Positions 21,045-32,400 of a stretch of DNA of 64,000 nt are shown here, one piece after another. The position numbers and the translations under genes were made by a program. The stretch is from the NCBI RefSeq assembly GCF_032854445.1, contig NC_088301.1, positions 25,404,402 through 25,468,401 of the forward strand, given 5' to 3'. Each line of letters opens with the position of its first letter. Within the stretch, counting starts at the first letter, position 1. Origin of the DNA: Liolophura sinensis. Lineage: Eukaryota > Mollusca > Polyplacophora > Chitonida > Chitonidae. The notes beneath the pieces were generated by a model. The model was not told where the DNA came from. It saw only the letters and a program-made list of their open reading frames with translations, and searched no databases.

Positions 21045-24000
21045 ATGGGTATGTACCTTCATATTTTTCTTATCTGTTTAATGTCTCTCGTATCTAACAT
21101 ACGTTTTGGCACTTTAAATGTTAATGGCCTGCGCGCTGTTACAAAGCAGGAGCAGGTACAACAATTTGTTTTTGATAACAATATTGATATTTTGTTCTTA
21201 CAAGAAACACATTTTCAAGATTATAAGGACGCTAGGAATTTTAAAATTCCAGGGGATGCTAGGTGGGCCTACGGGTCAAGTAAAAGTTGTGGGGTAGGGA
21301 TTGTGATTAGATACACCGTTGACTGTGTAATACATAATGTCGTTAGATGTCCTAATGGGCGTTACATAAGTGTTAAAGTGACAATTAATGACACGGCTCT
21401 TAATCTGATATGTATATATGCTCCTAATAATCCACAGGATAGGAAAGAATTCATTTCTAACCTAGACAGTGTAATGCGTGGGAGTGAATTAGTCATTCTT
21501 GGTGGGGATTTTAACTGCGTTGAAAATATTATATTGGATAGAAATGGGTCTGCAAATAATGTGAGAAATGTTGGTATTGATGAAATTAATAGTATTAAAT
21601 ATGATTTTGACGTGTGTGATATTTTTAGGAAGTTTCATCCGGAAAAACGGTGCTACACCTGGTCAAGAGGCCAGTGCGCTAGTCGGCTTGATAGATTCTA
21701 CCTTCCTAATGCTGTTCAGAGTTATGTAACCTTTTGTGATGTTAAACATGTCTCCTTTTCTGATCATTCTTGTCCTATTGTTGATGTACATTTTACGGAT
21801 GTAATTACTTGGGGTCCGTTTTATTGGAAATGTAACACTTCTGTTTTGAATGACGATGAACTTGCTGTACAAATAAATGATGTCTTTGTAACTATTTTTT
21901 CTGATTGTGACATTTGTGATGATACCTTAGTGGACAGGTGGGAGGCTTTCAAAAAGGATTGTAAAGATGTAATACGTAGTTATTGTTCCCAAGTTTCATT
22001 AAGGAAAAAGAGCCAGTTGTTGGATCTACAAGATGAATTGAATGTATTAAAGACAAACCCTGTTGTAAATAGTGATAAGATTGATAATGTAAAGAAGACT
22101 ATTAATTGTTTAAATAGAGACAGACATGCGGGATCGGTTGTTAGGGCTAAGGCTGTTCACTTTGATAAGGGGGAAAAGCCTACGAAGTATTTTATTAGGA
22201 GGGAAGTGGGGAGGGGAAAAAAGAAAATGATAAAGGAAATTAGGTGTCATGTGAATGAGTCTCGGTCCCATAAATCCCAGCATGAAATTGCTAAATGTAT
22301 CAGGTTATATTACAAACAATTGTACAGTAAGCAGGATACTGATTTTGTGTGTCAAGACGCGTTTCTATCAGAATTACCGAAGTTAAATGATAATTGTAAA
22401 GCTCTTTGTGAGGGCGCATTGACGGAACAAGAGCTCTTGTTTGCTGTAAATAATATGTGTAAATACCGTTCGCCTGGTTGTGATGGCTTACCGGCCGAGT
22501 TTTATGTAACGTTCTGGCCTCTGATTGGCAATGTATTTACTGAAGTTGTCAATTGTTGTTTTCGCTCCGGCAGTTTAAGTCCGTCCCAACGGAGTGGTCT
22601 TATCACATTGCTATGTAAGGACCCCAATAATGCAACGGACATAAGGAATTGGAGGCCTATTAGTTTACTGAACGTAGATTACAAAATTGTGTCAAAAGCC
22701 TTATGTAATCGTTTAAAATCTGTTATTGACAACGTGGTTAATCAGAACCAAACTTGTGGAATACCAGGTCGTAGTATATTCGACAATTTACATCTTTTAC
22801 GTAATGTCTACGATTACGTGGAACAGAAAGATTTGAAGGCATGCTTTTTAAATTTAGATCAGGAGAAGGCTTTTGACAGGGTTGATTGCTCCTTTTTATT
22901 CAAATGTTTAGAGATGTTTAATTTTGGGCCCGAATTTTGTGCATGGGTTAAATTACTGTACACAAATATCTCCAGCAGTGTGATTGTAAATGGACACATA
23001 AGTGAACAATTTAGTTTATATAGAGGAGTCCGCCAGGGGTGTTCCCTATCTCCACTGTTGTACGTTTTATCGTTAGAGCCGTTTACATCGGCGCTTAGGA
23101 AGTCCAGTGTGATTAATGGTGTTGCCATGCCGGGAACAACTAAGCAGGCTAAGGTTTCTGCCTTTGCGGATGACACTACGGCAATTCTCTCAGATGAAAG
23201 TTCCGTGCAAGAAGTGGTTACTTTGACAGAAAATTACGGCAGGGCATCTGGGGCAAAACTGAATCTGTCCAAGACCACTGTCCTACCTATTGGAAATTGG
23301 GATAGTTCGTTAGTGCCTGATTTAGGGTTGAATACTGTTCAGAATTCCAAAATTTGTGGAATTTTTTTGGAAAAGACCAGGCGGAACTCAACTGTACTCG
23401 TGTCTTAAATAAAGTTATGAAAAATATAACTTCTTGGTGTGGAAGATATTTAACTCTTAGGGGGAGGGCTGTACTAATTAACACTGTCGCCCTATCGGTT
23501 TTATGGTTCACAGCACAGTGTACTTTGTTACCTGCTAAATGTGTCACTCAATGTACGCAGATAGTATTTAAATTTTTGTGGAATAATAAGCCTGAGAGTT
23601 TAAAGCGGGTTGTTGTACACAATAAATTTAAGAGTGGAGGTTTAAATGTTCATAATGTTGAGTGCAAAGCGAAAGCTTTAGCCGTACGACATGTATTAAA
23701 ATTGGTTTATGGTACTGAGGCCGACTGGAAATATTTTGCGATTTACTGGTTAGGTTTATCTTTGAGGAGTGTTTGTCCTGAATTTGCCAGGCACAGTGTC
23801 CCACACTCAGAACGTAACACACCCTTCTACCAATTTGCGATAAATGCTTTTAAGGAATTCTATAGTGGTCAAACGTTACCTTCTGTGATGTACCCTAGTA
23901 AAGTTATTTATGATCAGCTTGTCACGAAAGCCTTACAGGCACCACGGGTGATGTTAACATTTCCGCAGTTGAGATGGGATGTTGTTTGGAAAACGGTGTT

Positions 24001-24532
24001 CCACAAGTTTTTAGATCATAACTTGATCAATTTCTGTTTTAAGCTTGTTCATGATATTTTGCCCGTCAAAGAAAGACTACTGAGGCGTAACATCGCCACT
24101 GACGACTCATGTGTATTTTGTTCTGGTTCGGAAACACAGGACCATTTGTTTGTTCAATGTCATATTGTCTCTCAGGTGTTCCGGGAATTCAGCCGGGTGT
24201 TTGTTCTTTATGGTCGCGTTTTGACGAGTCTTGACAAGGACACACTAATTTACAAATCACTTAATTTTCCTCTTAGTCCGGAAGTAAGGGCTGTTGTGTT
24301 ATATATAATTACAGTGTTACAATTTTGCACTTCGTGTGCAAGAAACCAAGTGGTGTTTCAAAATGAGCAAAGAGATGCAAGTACGATCGTTGCCGTGGCT
24401 AAAGGTATGATTAAGACAAGAGTTCATGTTGATTTCTATCGGTTAAATCGGTCACTGTTTAAAAAGTATTGGTGTCACAACAAAATCTTCTGTAGGGTAG
24501 ACAATGATAAGCTAGTTTATCTACTCCGCTAA
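21045..24532 (+). CDS. LINE 2 ORF2: endonuclease/reverse transcriptase, one frameshift
   Basis: Open for 787 codons (21,045-23,408), then continued in another frame from about 23,354 to 24,532. The first part holds the APE endonuclease (FLQETHF, GGDFNC, LDRFYLP, SDHSC) and the RT through FADD (SAFADDTTAIL). The second holds the RT thumb/connection and the CX2CX7HX4C finger (CVFC...HLFVQC). The break falls near 23,370 in a T-rich stretch, with one base too many relative to LINE 1. The conserved FDRVDW motif is FDRVDC here. Without the break the product would be about 1,160 aa. Confidence 0.9.
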
Positions 24533-24710
24533 CAAAGTGATTTGATGATTACAAGAGTCACACAGCAGTCCCAACTTGTCTGTGATCTGTTTTGTTTTTA
24601 AGTGGGCTGCGCTGTGAATCTCAATGATATTCCATTACTGATATGTCTCTGTGTATGTATGTTTTCGTAAACGTTTATTGGGAATAAATTCAATCTTTGA
24701 AAAAAAAAAA

Positions 24711-24727
24711 AAATATGTGCCAACCGG
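24711..24727 (+). repeat. Target-site duplication of LINE 2, 3' copy
   Basis: Exact second copy of the 17-bp sequence at 19,422-19,438, joined to the poly(A) tail. Confidence 0.85.
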
Positions 24728-24777
24728 AAGTGGTGTAGGCCTTGTAAGAATGTCAGTGTATTTTTATTCCGAAATAT

Positions 24778-24859
24778 TTTAGCGTGGCAGAATGGTCTAA
24801 GGCGGTGGTTTTAGGCACCAGCTTCTCTGGAGGCGTGGGTTCGAATCCCACCGCTGCCA
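24778..24859 (+). pseudogene. tRNA-Leu(TAG) relic
   Basis: Shares the broken TTTAGCG acceptor, TGGCAGAATGG A box and GTGGT anticodon stem with the relic at 17149. The B box is intact. Confidence 0.8.
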
Positions 24860-25302
24860 TACGAGGTCTTTTTTTTATATCTTGCTTGAAATAAAATACG
24901 TGCTTTGCTTTGCCAAATACTTTGACATGCTCTCAGACGAGCACTCTTGAGACTTTCTCATTTTCTTGTGAACCAAAATGTAAACTTTAAAAAGGACAAA
25001 GAAACTGAAGTTTAGGCTATAATTATTACCATTGTTATCAATGCTGTTAAATGTGGAAGATTATCAATGCTGTTAAATGTGGAAGATTTATCTATTAATG
25101 TAAAGTGTTGCAAAATGATACCGTACGATATCAAATACGATATCAAACTTTAAGAAAGAAGAAGCGTCTGGATTGTTTGAACAAATCAAGATTAGTTCTG
25201 GTGTGTAGCATTAGGATACCAAACGAAATGACAAAAAAAGAAAAATAAAACCAACTCCACAGCTTTACATAAATGACATCAAACAAGAAAAGAAAGGACA
25301 TA

Positions 25303-25384
25303 TGACAACGGTGGGGTTCGAACCCACGCCTCCGAAGAGAGTGGTGCCTTCAACCAACGCCTTAGGCCGCTCGGCCACGCTACC
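25303..25384 (-). pseudogene. tRNA-Leu(AAG) lacking U33
   Basis: The last tRNA of the array. The acceptor still pairs using two G-U pairs, but the anticodon loop is TGAAGGC, so the invariant U33 is G, and the top of the anticodon stem is mismatched. It is probably not functional in translation. Confidence 0.75.
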
Positions 25385-25844
25385 AGGTTCTGTAAACACA
25401 GCGATCGCTTGTGATTTTAAAAGGTAAGAGACATCGCGTAACTGTCTTCCATTGGGGATTAAAGGCAGATGTGACGTTTCTGGTTGGTGATACATCATAA
25501 AGTTTTCCACTGTGATTTGTGTAAGCTGTTAAAATATATGAGAGTTTGGTCTGTTTTGGACAAAACGTGTACTGTAGAAGGCTGCTATGAGCCTATCCGC
25601 CCTAGCGAAAGTTAGCTTTACAGAATGCTTTACAGACTTCAAAAGTTGAACAATGTTAAGTCATGACAGGTTGAATTCGCCAAATTCACCAGATGAATTT
25701 TCAGGAAAAGCAGTGCGCTTGGCTATAACACTCTTATTACCTCTCCTACAGGCGGTTTTACTAAATAGCCGTTCATTGCGGTTACGCCATAAGGAAAACT
25801 GAATGGCAGATATTAGATATATGCATACTGATCTGTCTTTTTTA

Positions 25845-26434
25845 TCAGTATTTTCTATTTTGCATTATATGTCTGCCATACATTTCCACACACTTCGTCA
25901 CATTTGGGATGGAGTTTGTATCCGATACAGTTAGAGTCGTATCGTCCTTAAGTTGATACAATAGAGAAGTTACACCCGTATTTGGTATATCAATGCCCCT
26001 GATTAACTGTGACGATCTTATTAAAGCTAATGGCTCAGCAGTTAAAACATACAAAAGGGCTGAAATAGGACATCCATGCCTAATAGAAGGCAATGATGGC
26101 GCGGTTAGCCTTCATTATGATCAGGGATAGTATCAGAGCGAAACCAACCAATACACCGTCCTGCAACCGTGGTGTATCGATCGAGAACATTAGTAATTGT
26201 ATTGCCAATAATACTCAATCTGTTGCCGGCATAATTCATCAAGCAACATGAATCAATGCAAAAATGATCACAAAAGCCTATTTCTTCTACTTCTACCAAA
26301 TAACCTGTATTCAACTGTATAAAATCCCTCGCTACCAAAATTGCCTTTAGGCAGCGACATATAACAACCCAAGCTCTACACATTGACATGTTCAGAAAGT
26401 AGTGGCATGCGAGATATTGGGCGGAGTTCAACAC
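25845..26434 (-). pseudogene. Old LINE reverse-transcriptase fragment
   Basis: Minus-strand frames show RT remnants in order: a stretch resembling the xxVARDFI block, CIGWFRSD before the thumb, LTAPS then RHGCPISALLYVL (the RQGCPLSPLLY motif), and DDTTLTVSD (the YADD box reduced to KDDTT). Similarity to LINE 1 and LINE 2 is only at motif level, so this is a different and older L1/Tx1-like family. Both ends are lost, and the frame changes between the two halves near 26,100. Confidence 0.7.
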
Positions 26435-28120
26435 GATTTGACGGAGGGCAACACCAGTTACCTAAACTGCTATCAACTTAACTGTAAACCCTGTTACTGA
26501 CACTGTCTTATTTCATTTTGTTTACACGTTCTAGTATAACATAACCTTAGATGAATTTTGTTTCTCTTTTAGTATATTATCTCACGGCAGTATGAATTTA
26601 GTGATGAATGTTAAAAAATTAAAGCGATGGTATCTGTTCGCAGAGACACTGTATGTTACTGCGTGGAGTTTGTTCTAACCGCTTGTTGGTGCAGCCATTG
26701 TAAAATAAGTTTCTCCCATTGTCCAGCATGTACCTTTCTTTTGAATAATTATGACGTCACCGGAGGCAATAAGTTCTTGGTGCTGAAAGTAAGCTTGTGG
26801 GGGAACTTAACATTATGAATTGGAAAAATTGTTTTAACTTCATTTTCCTAGCAAGCACATGAATTTCCAAAATGTCCATATGTAGAGCTTTTGTTACGTA
26901 TCATTGACTAAATGCAATTTTGTTAGCGAGCATGACTGATTTTACAGAGAACTGAATATAGGCGAGTGGCTAAGAGAGACTATGGTTGGCTACATGGTCG
27001 AAGGCCTTTGTTAAACAAAGTGACAGAGCCCTAATGGGGCAATCCACGTATGAAATTTACCCAGCCGAATGGCTGAAAACCCTCAGATCTAGTTACTTCG
27101 AAAAGCTGCATTACACAGATCTCCATTTCAAATGCACCCAACTCTAACTTGGGTATTAAAATTTATATATATGTATATTTATATATATAAATTATAGGTA
27201 ATGTTCAGTATATTACGCAGGAAGGATTTAGTGTTCTGCTGAAGGGAACCGACTATACGATATAAAGCGCGATTTCTTTTGTAGTAAAATGTACTGAAGA
27301 ATTACGGTTAGGTCGACATTCCTGATATATCCGTTGTGATATTTTATAAATCACTGTTCACAATGTATAGCCGTGTTAAGCCGCTCACAGTTATTCCCCT
27401 GAAACTCAAACAGTATTGCTGATTCTTATGGAATATTGACTTAGTGAATAATGATTTCACGGTTCGCACTGAAAAGTCTTCCGATCTATATACAGTTCTT
27501 GCCGATCCTGGGAATGTAGTTGGTGTTTAATAGAATAACAGCATTGAATTAATTGGTGTAGATCCATATTTCTGTAGTGGCGTATCCAAATACTAGAGTT
27601 AAATATCGGTCTTATGCGCTACCAAAATACAAAAAGTTTTGCCTCCGGGTCTTCAGATTAATTGTTGATAGAGCAAAGCCTGTATTCTTGATCCCTGAAG
27701 TTCATACGACTTTTAACCAAAAAAAAGCTATAATATTGTGTACATGTACCGGAGAGTTGCTGTGTGTTTTACCCTTTATTGTACATATATATACATATAT
27801 ATACACACATACACACACACACTCTGGCGAATTCACCGATCTCAAAATCGCCAGAATTTTTACACACTGTATAGAATGGCTAATATTGTAAAACATTAGC
27901 AGAGGGGGAAAAAAAAACCAGAATGGATCTGCGAACAGCAGATCCTAGGCCGGGATCCCGGATCGGATCGATGACGTTTTCCCCTCCCAATAATACACGG
28001 CCCTTGTAACAGCAAGTTTATGTAAACGTGCCGAATGTGGTAAATCTGCCTTAGGACATTCTCTGAAAACGTGCATGTCCTGTGTTTGTTGACACTGATC
28101 AAAGATTTTTAGCACACAGA
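26435..28120. other. No gene recognised
   Basis: AT-rich sequence with short open frames only. The one notable feature is a TA/CA microsatellite at about 27,783-27,822. Confidence 0.6.
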
Positions 28121-28124
28121 GTAC

Positions 28125-28615
28125 ATGTGCAGCACTTTGCACTCAGTGATGTTCAGCTTTACAGCTGTAATGGTTTTTTCTCTCACTAGACCTCAAAATA
28201 TGGTGAAAAATTGCGCTTTTTCGCATTTTGATCGCAATTTGTGCCAAAATTGTACGTCACCGGAAAGAAATAAAGTTCAGATTCATGATCAGGACGTCAA
28301 ACTACGTCGGATAGCATGCTTATAATGTTCGAGTGTTCATCCTAGTCGCAAATGCATTTAAAATGCATCATATGACACGGGGACGTCAAAGTGCCAAATG
28401 TAGGCAATTTTCCAAGCCCTGCAACTCCCACGTTTATTATGACAGTTCAACGACTTTCCGCACGCCTACAGTACCCATATAGCCCTTTGTACTCTGTCAT
28501 TTTCAGTTCCACAGCTGCAGCGCTTTTGTGTCACGTGACCTCCAAACATGGGCAAAAATTGCACTTTTATGGCAATTGGCGACAAAACCGTGCGTCGGAG
28601 AAAGGAAAAACCACC
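28125..28615 (+). repeat. Diverged direct repeat (two ~130-bp copies)
   Basis: Copies at about 28,127-28,260 and 28,475-28,610 share the order CTTTG-ACTC, CAGCTTTACAGCTG/CAGTTCCACAGCTG, cac-AGACCTC/GTGACCTC, CAAA-ATGG and AAAATTGC, with roughly 70% match by eye. This is an old duplication or two copies of an unnamed repeat. No coding potential is seen. Confidence 0.5.
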
Positions 28616-28619
28616 ATAT

Positions 28620-29440
28620 TCGTCTGACATGACGGACAGGCGTCAGCGGTAAGAGAAAAAGAAAGAAAAAACAAAGTCTGTACTTTCGTCTCAATCCACG
28701 ACCTGCCATGCACAGACTGATTGCTCTGATATCTAGGCCGTTGTCAGAAAGTCAAAACCTGGACCACGGCACATGTCCATATCTGTCAATCACCATGGCC
28801 TGGTTAGCGTATAGTAAAGACATGGCCTGCGCAAAACAAAGCTAACTTTTACAGGTCCACGTCGTTTGCTGTTGTAGTTAAAATTCTACGCCATCTAATA
28901 GAGTACTGTATAGCTAAATGTCATCCTACAACCGGTTCGGGAGATCACGGACATTGTAGCCGAAAGCATCGGTTCAAATACTATAAACCCAGTCCAGTCC
29001 CCATCTAACTCCATGTTAAAGCAATAGGATTCCCATCTTTTTCTGAACAAAAAACGGTGTTGTCATTTAAACGCTTGTGGCGTGAAAACTATTGATCGGA
29101 GGTCAAATCCGTTGACAAGTGCTCGAAAGAGCAGGTCTTGGGCTACAATTTGGTGTCGGTTGCACATTTCTAGCTCCCATAGTTAGAGTTACAGGTCATT
29201 GAAATGACGTAATTTTTAGTTTTTTTCCTTATATCTCAAAAAGTTAGATCAGCAGCTCAAGATACATCAGAATATGCGGAGAACAATTGACATTTTAGAA
29301 CTTTGTGTGACGTCACAACTTCGACCAATGGCGAGCTTCCAGAGTTTTGACCGGAATTCAACCATTTTTGCAAACTTAAGAACTCGTGACCTAGCTGCAT
29401 GTCAAATTTGAAAACTAAAAAACACAGACACGATTTATAG
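28620..29440. other. No gene recognised
   Basis: No convincing exon, RNA gene or repeat. It lies downstream of the poly(A) signal of the minus-strand gene that ends at 29,500. Confidence 0.5.
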
Positions 29441-29449
29441 CTGCAACCC

Positions 29450-29455
29450 TTTATT
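29450..29455 (-). terminator. Poly(A) signal of the 697-aa secreted-protein gene
   Basis: AATAAA on the minus strand, 44 nt past the stop codon. The context CAATAAAGGGTT is shared with the paralog's signal at 40,063, so the 3' UTR was duplicated with the gene. Confidence 0.8.
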
Positions 29456-29499
29456 GAAAGCTTAGAAACCAAAGCGTCAAACAGAACGCAACTCAAACG

Positions 29500-32400
29500 T
29501 TAGCCTTTCCGTTTTTCTTCCGATGCCAAAAGGCCTGCAACAAAAGAAATATTGCAAAGAAATTAAGGTGTCCATTGGCATTGTGCACAACATTTAATAT
29601 TGCGTTACATGATTACAGTTTAAGGTTTGATTATTTAGCTTATTTTTCATTAAAAATAAAAAAAAAATAAAAAAAAAAATAAAAAAAAAAAAATCACCTA
29701 GCAAACCAATTTAAAAAAAAAAATAAAATAGATAAAAATACTTATTACAAGGAACCGTGGGTTCGGGCATTACGTTTTAATAACGTAAACAGCTTTTCGG
29801 AGTTGGACTTCTGTTCTGATGGGGGCCGTGAAGCGTCGTCCCGGGTACCATTCCCAGCAGGAGGCGGATCGTCCCGGGTACCATTCCCAGCAGGAGGCGG
29901 ATCGTCCCGGGTACCATTCCCAGCAGGAGGCGGATCGTCCCGGGTACCATTCCCAGCAGGAGGCGGATCGTCCCGGGTACCATTCCCAGCAGGCGGTGGA
30001 TTGTTCCGTTTCGAACCGTATCCCGGTGGATTATAGTCCCAAGTACCGTTTTGATCGAAATCTGCACCAGATGGCGTGGGAGGTGGCGATGGGAAAACCG
30101 GTGGTGGACCGTCAGCACTACGGATGCGTGCCAGGGTTTGCATTAGTTGACCCGTTTGATTGCCTAGAAATGAAAAGAATTCAGGAATCTTCAAATTCAA
30201 ATTAATGCGAGTCGAATACTACATGGAGAAGGGCTTATGGGGGGGGGGGGGTCTGGAAGGGTTAAGCGTTTATATATATATATATATATATATATAACGA
30301 CATGCAGTGCACTGCATATGAAACCAAAGCAGGCATAACCATAAAATGGTTACGCGTAACCGGTGAAATCAGACATGAACTTTGTTTACCTTCGGATGAT
30401 TAGGACTGAACCTACACATTTATTTTTCACTAGACTTTCTCCAAGTAAGTCTAGTGAAAAATGAAAAATCTGTATGCCCGCAACCGCCCCACATCCCCCA
30501 CCAAGGGAAGCGGGAGATTAAAACCTTTTCTGAATTTTGGAAATAAAATATTGTTACGATCTCCGATAAGCAGAAGAAAGGAATAGTTTAAAAATAGAGG
30601 AAATGGTTTGCCACTTAAATCTATAGCTGTTGACAAAATTTCTCACCAAGGAATAGCGGAAAAATATTGGCAATTTCTTCGTCATCTCCAAAGATTATGG
30701 CTCTCTCCACGTTCCAGATCATCTTGCCCAGTTCTTTCTGAATGATACCCAACGCATAGCTGGTGCCTTGGAAAATTTTGTAGACCATTTCTGGTTTGTT
30801 GGGTATCTGGCCCATATCGCCACAGGGAAACAGCGTTCTCATAATGCGTGCGGTGAAAGGCCATGGCCGAGCAAAGATCACCCTAGAGTGAAGAATGGAT
30901 TAGCCCATTAACATTACATGTACACAAGATGCAGTCAGCTTTGGCAAAAATCACGGTTAACTAGGCACCTGAAAAGCATGTAAATGTTCTGTTACTTAAG
31001 TTTATGTTTCAATGAATGGCCTTAATTTTCTATCTGAAATGTCAGGTGATGAGCTGAAAACCTCCATCCCTCCTCCCCCCACCCCACCTCCATCCCAAGC
31101 GGAATACCTTCGTTTTAGAGTGGCTATTCTGGTGAGCAATTCCTGAAGAAAGGATTGCCTGGTTTTACACTGGAGGAGGTATTTTAACAGGGGGAAGACT
31201 ATGGACGTCCCGTCTGTGGTTGTATTCATGGCCTCCTCTGTGGTGCCATTTGCCCTGCTAGACCTTAGGTTCCATCTTACAGCCATGAGCATGAAGTTTA
31301 ACATTTCGTCAAATTCTGAAAGAAAGAACTTGCATCAAAAGTAAAAGAAAAAATGGAAACAATAGATTAATTTTTATAACCATGTAACAACCAGACACAA
31401 AAAACAAAAATGGTTTTTATCACGTAAAATCGGGCATCCTATGGAGTTCAAGATAGCCAGTAACTGCTTCGCTTTCAAAAGTTGAAGCCTAGATGAACCA
31501 AATATATACCCCAATATATTGCTAATGTAACTTATGTATGGCTGAAAAGGTAGAGATCTTGCTCATTTTTGTTAGCACATCATGGAAGATTGGATTCGTG
31601 TTTTAAGCCGTACTCTAGAATATTTCACTTATTACCCTGGGGGAGGAAACCGGACGGACAAAAAAAATCGCTTTGTCATTTTTGTATTCCTACTCTCCAA
31701 CTAATGGAGCGCGTATAAAGCATTTGGAAGAATGTACCTTGAAATTCCTGGCCGAAAATAGTCCGGTTAACTTCGCCCAAGACTTCTTTCTTGATGGCGC
31801 CCACAAGTGAGTAGACATCTTCCCGCGGGGCAGCGCTCATTAGGCTCGACGAGACCGTATCCATTCTTTTGTTTACCCATCGAGTGAAACCCACTAAAAT
31901 ACAAATGTATAGCCAACTGTAAAACCGACATTTAACAGATTAAAAAAAAACGCCACCTAAATGCCCTAAATTGTGCAAGTTCTAATTATTTATGTATTTA
32001 AACTTTCTTTTTGATCACATTAAGGAGGTCTATTTTCTCCAGGATCAGAATGGATAAATTACAGTTTGCCATTTATGTTCTTTACTTCGACCTGATCCAG
32101 CATATTTGGAATTGGTTGGCATTACACTTCTCCGTATTTTACTGAAGTTGGTAAAATACAGGGTTAAACTGTGCTCAAAATGGTGGCTTTCAAAAACCTG
32201 GCGCTAAAACATTACGTCCATAAAGAACAAGGCGAATTTAGTAATATTTTTATTTTTAATGTCTGGTAGGCCTACATGGGAAATGTACGCTTGTCTTCGT
32301 AGAGATGTCCACATTTTTTCTTCAAAGCTAGCCAGCATCACACAAGTAGTAATGGTGGTGTTGGGGGGGGGGGGGGGGGGGGGGGGGGCTAAAAAATACT

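Larger units (their letters stand above)
19439..24710 (+). mobile_element. LINE 2: same L1/Tx1-like family as LINE 1
   Basis: A ~5.27-kb element bounded by an exact 17-bp target-site duplication and ending in an A12 tail preceded by GGGAATAAATTCAA, a 3' end shared with LINE 1. ORF1 (about 19,615-21,002) is badly broken. ORF2 (21,045-24,532) has one frame break. It is inserted in the tRNA-Leu spacer within the AAATATGTG(C/T)(C/T)AACCGG element, in the opposite direction to LINE 1. ORF2 proteins of the two copies are similar but clearly diverged, so the insertions are separate lineages or times. Confidence 0.9.
15880..25731. repeat. Tandem tRNA-Leu array, short (~1,047-bp) diverged units
   Basis: To the right of LINE 1 the plus-strand tRNA relics at 17149, 18196 and 19243 are spaced exactly 1,047 bp, about 288 bp less than in the left array. 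Each unit has only one spacer subrepeat. Sequence divergence rises: many copies have broken stems, and the final unit (24,778-25,731) is the most diverged. The repeat homology ends in the spacer at about 25,731. LINE 2 interrupts this part. Two tRNA copies (16782 and 19243) sit at rearranged junctions. Confidence 0.9.

Noticed and set aside
29803-30205. + strand frames over the 33-bp repeats
   Set aside because: The same effect: shadows of exon 8 of paralog A.
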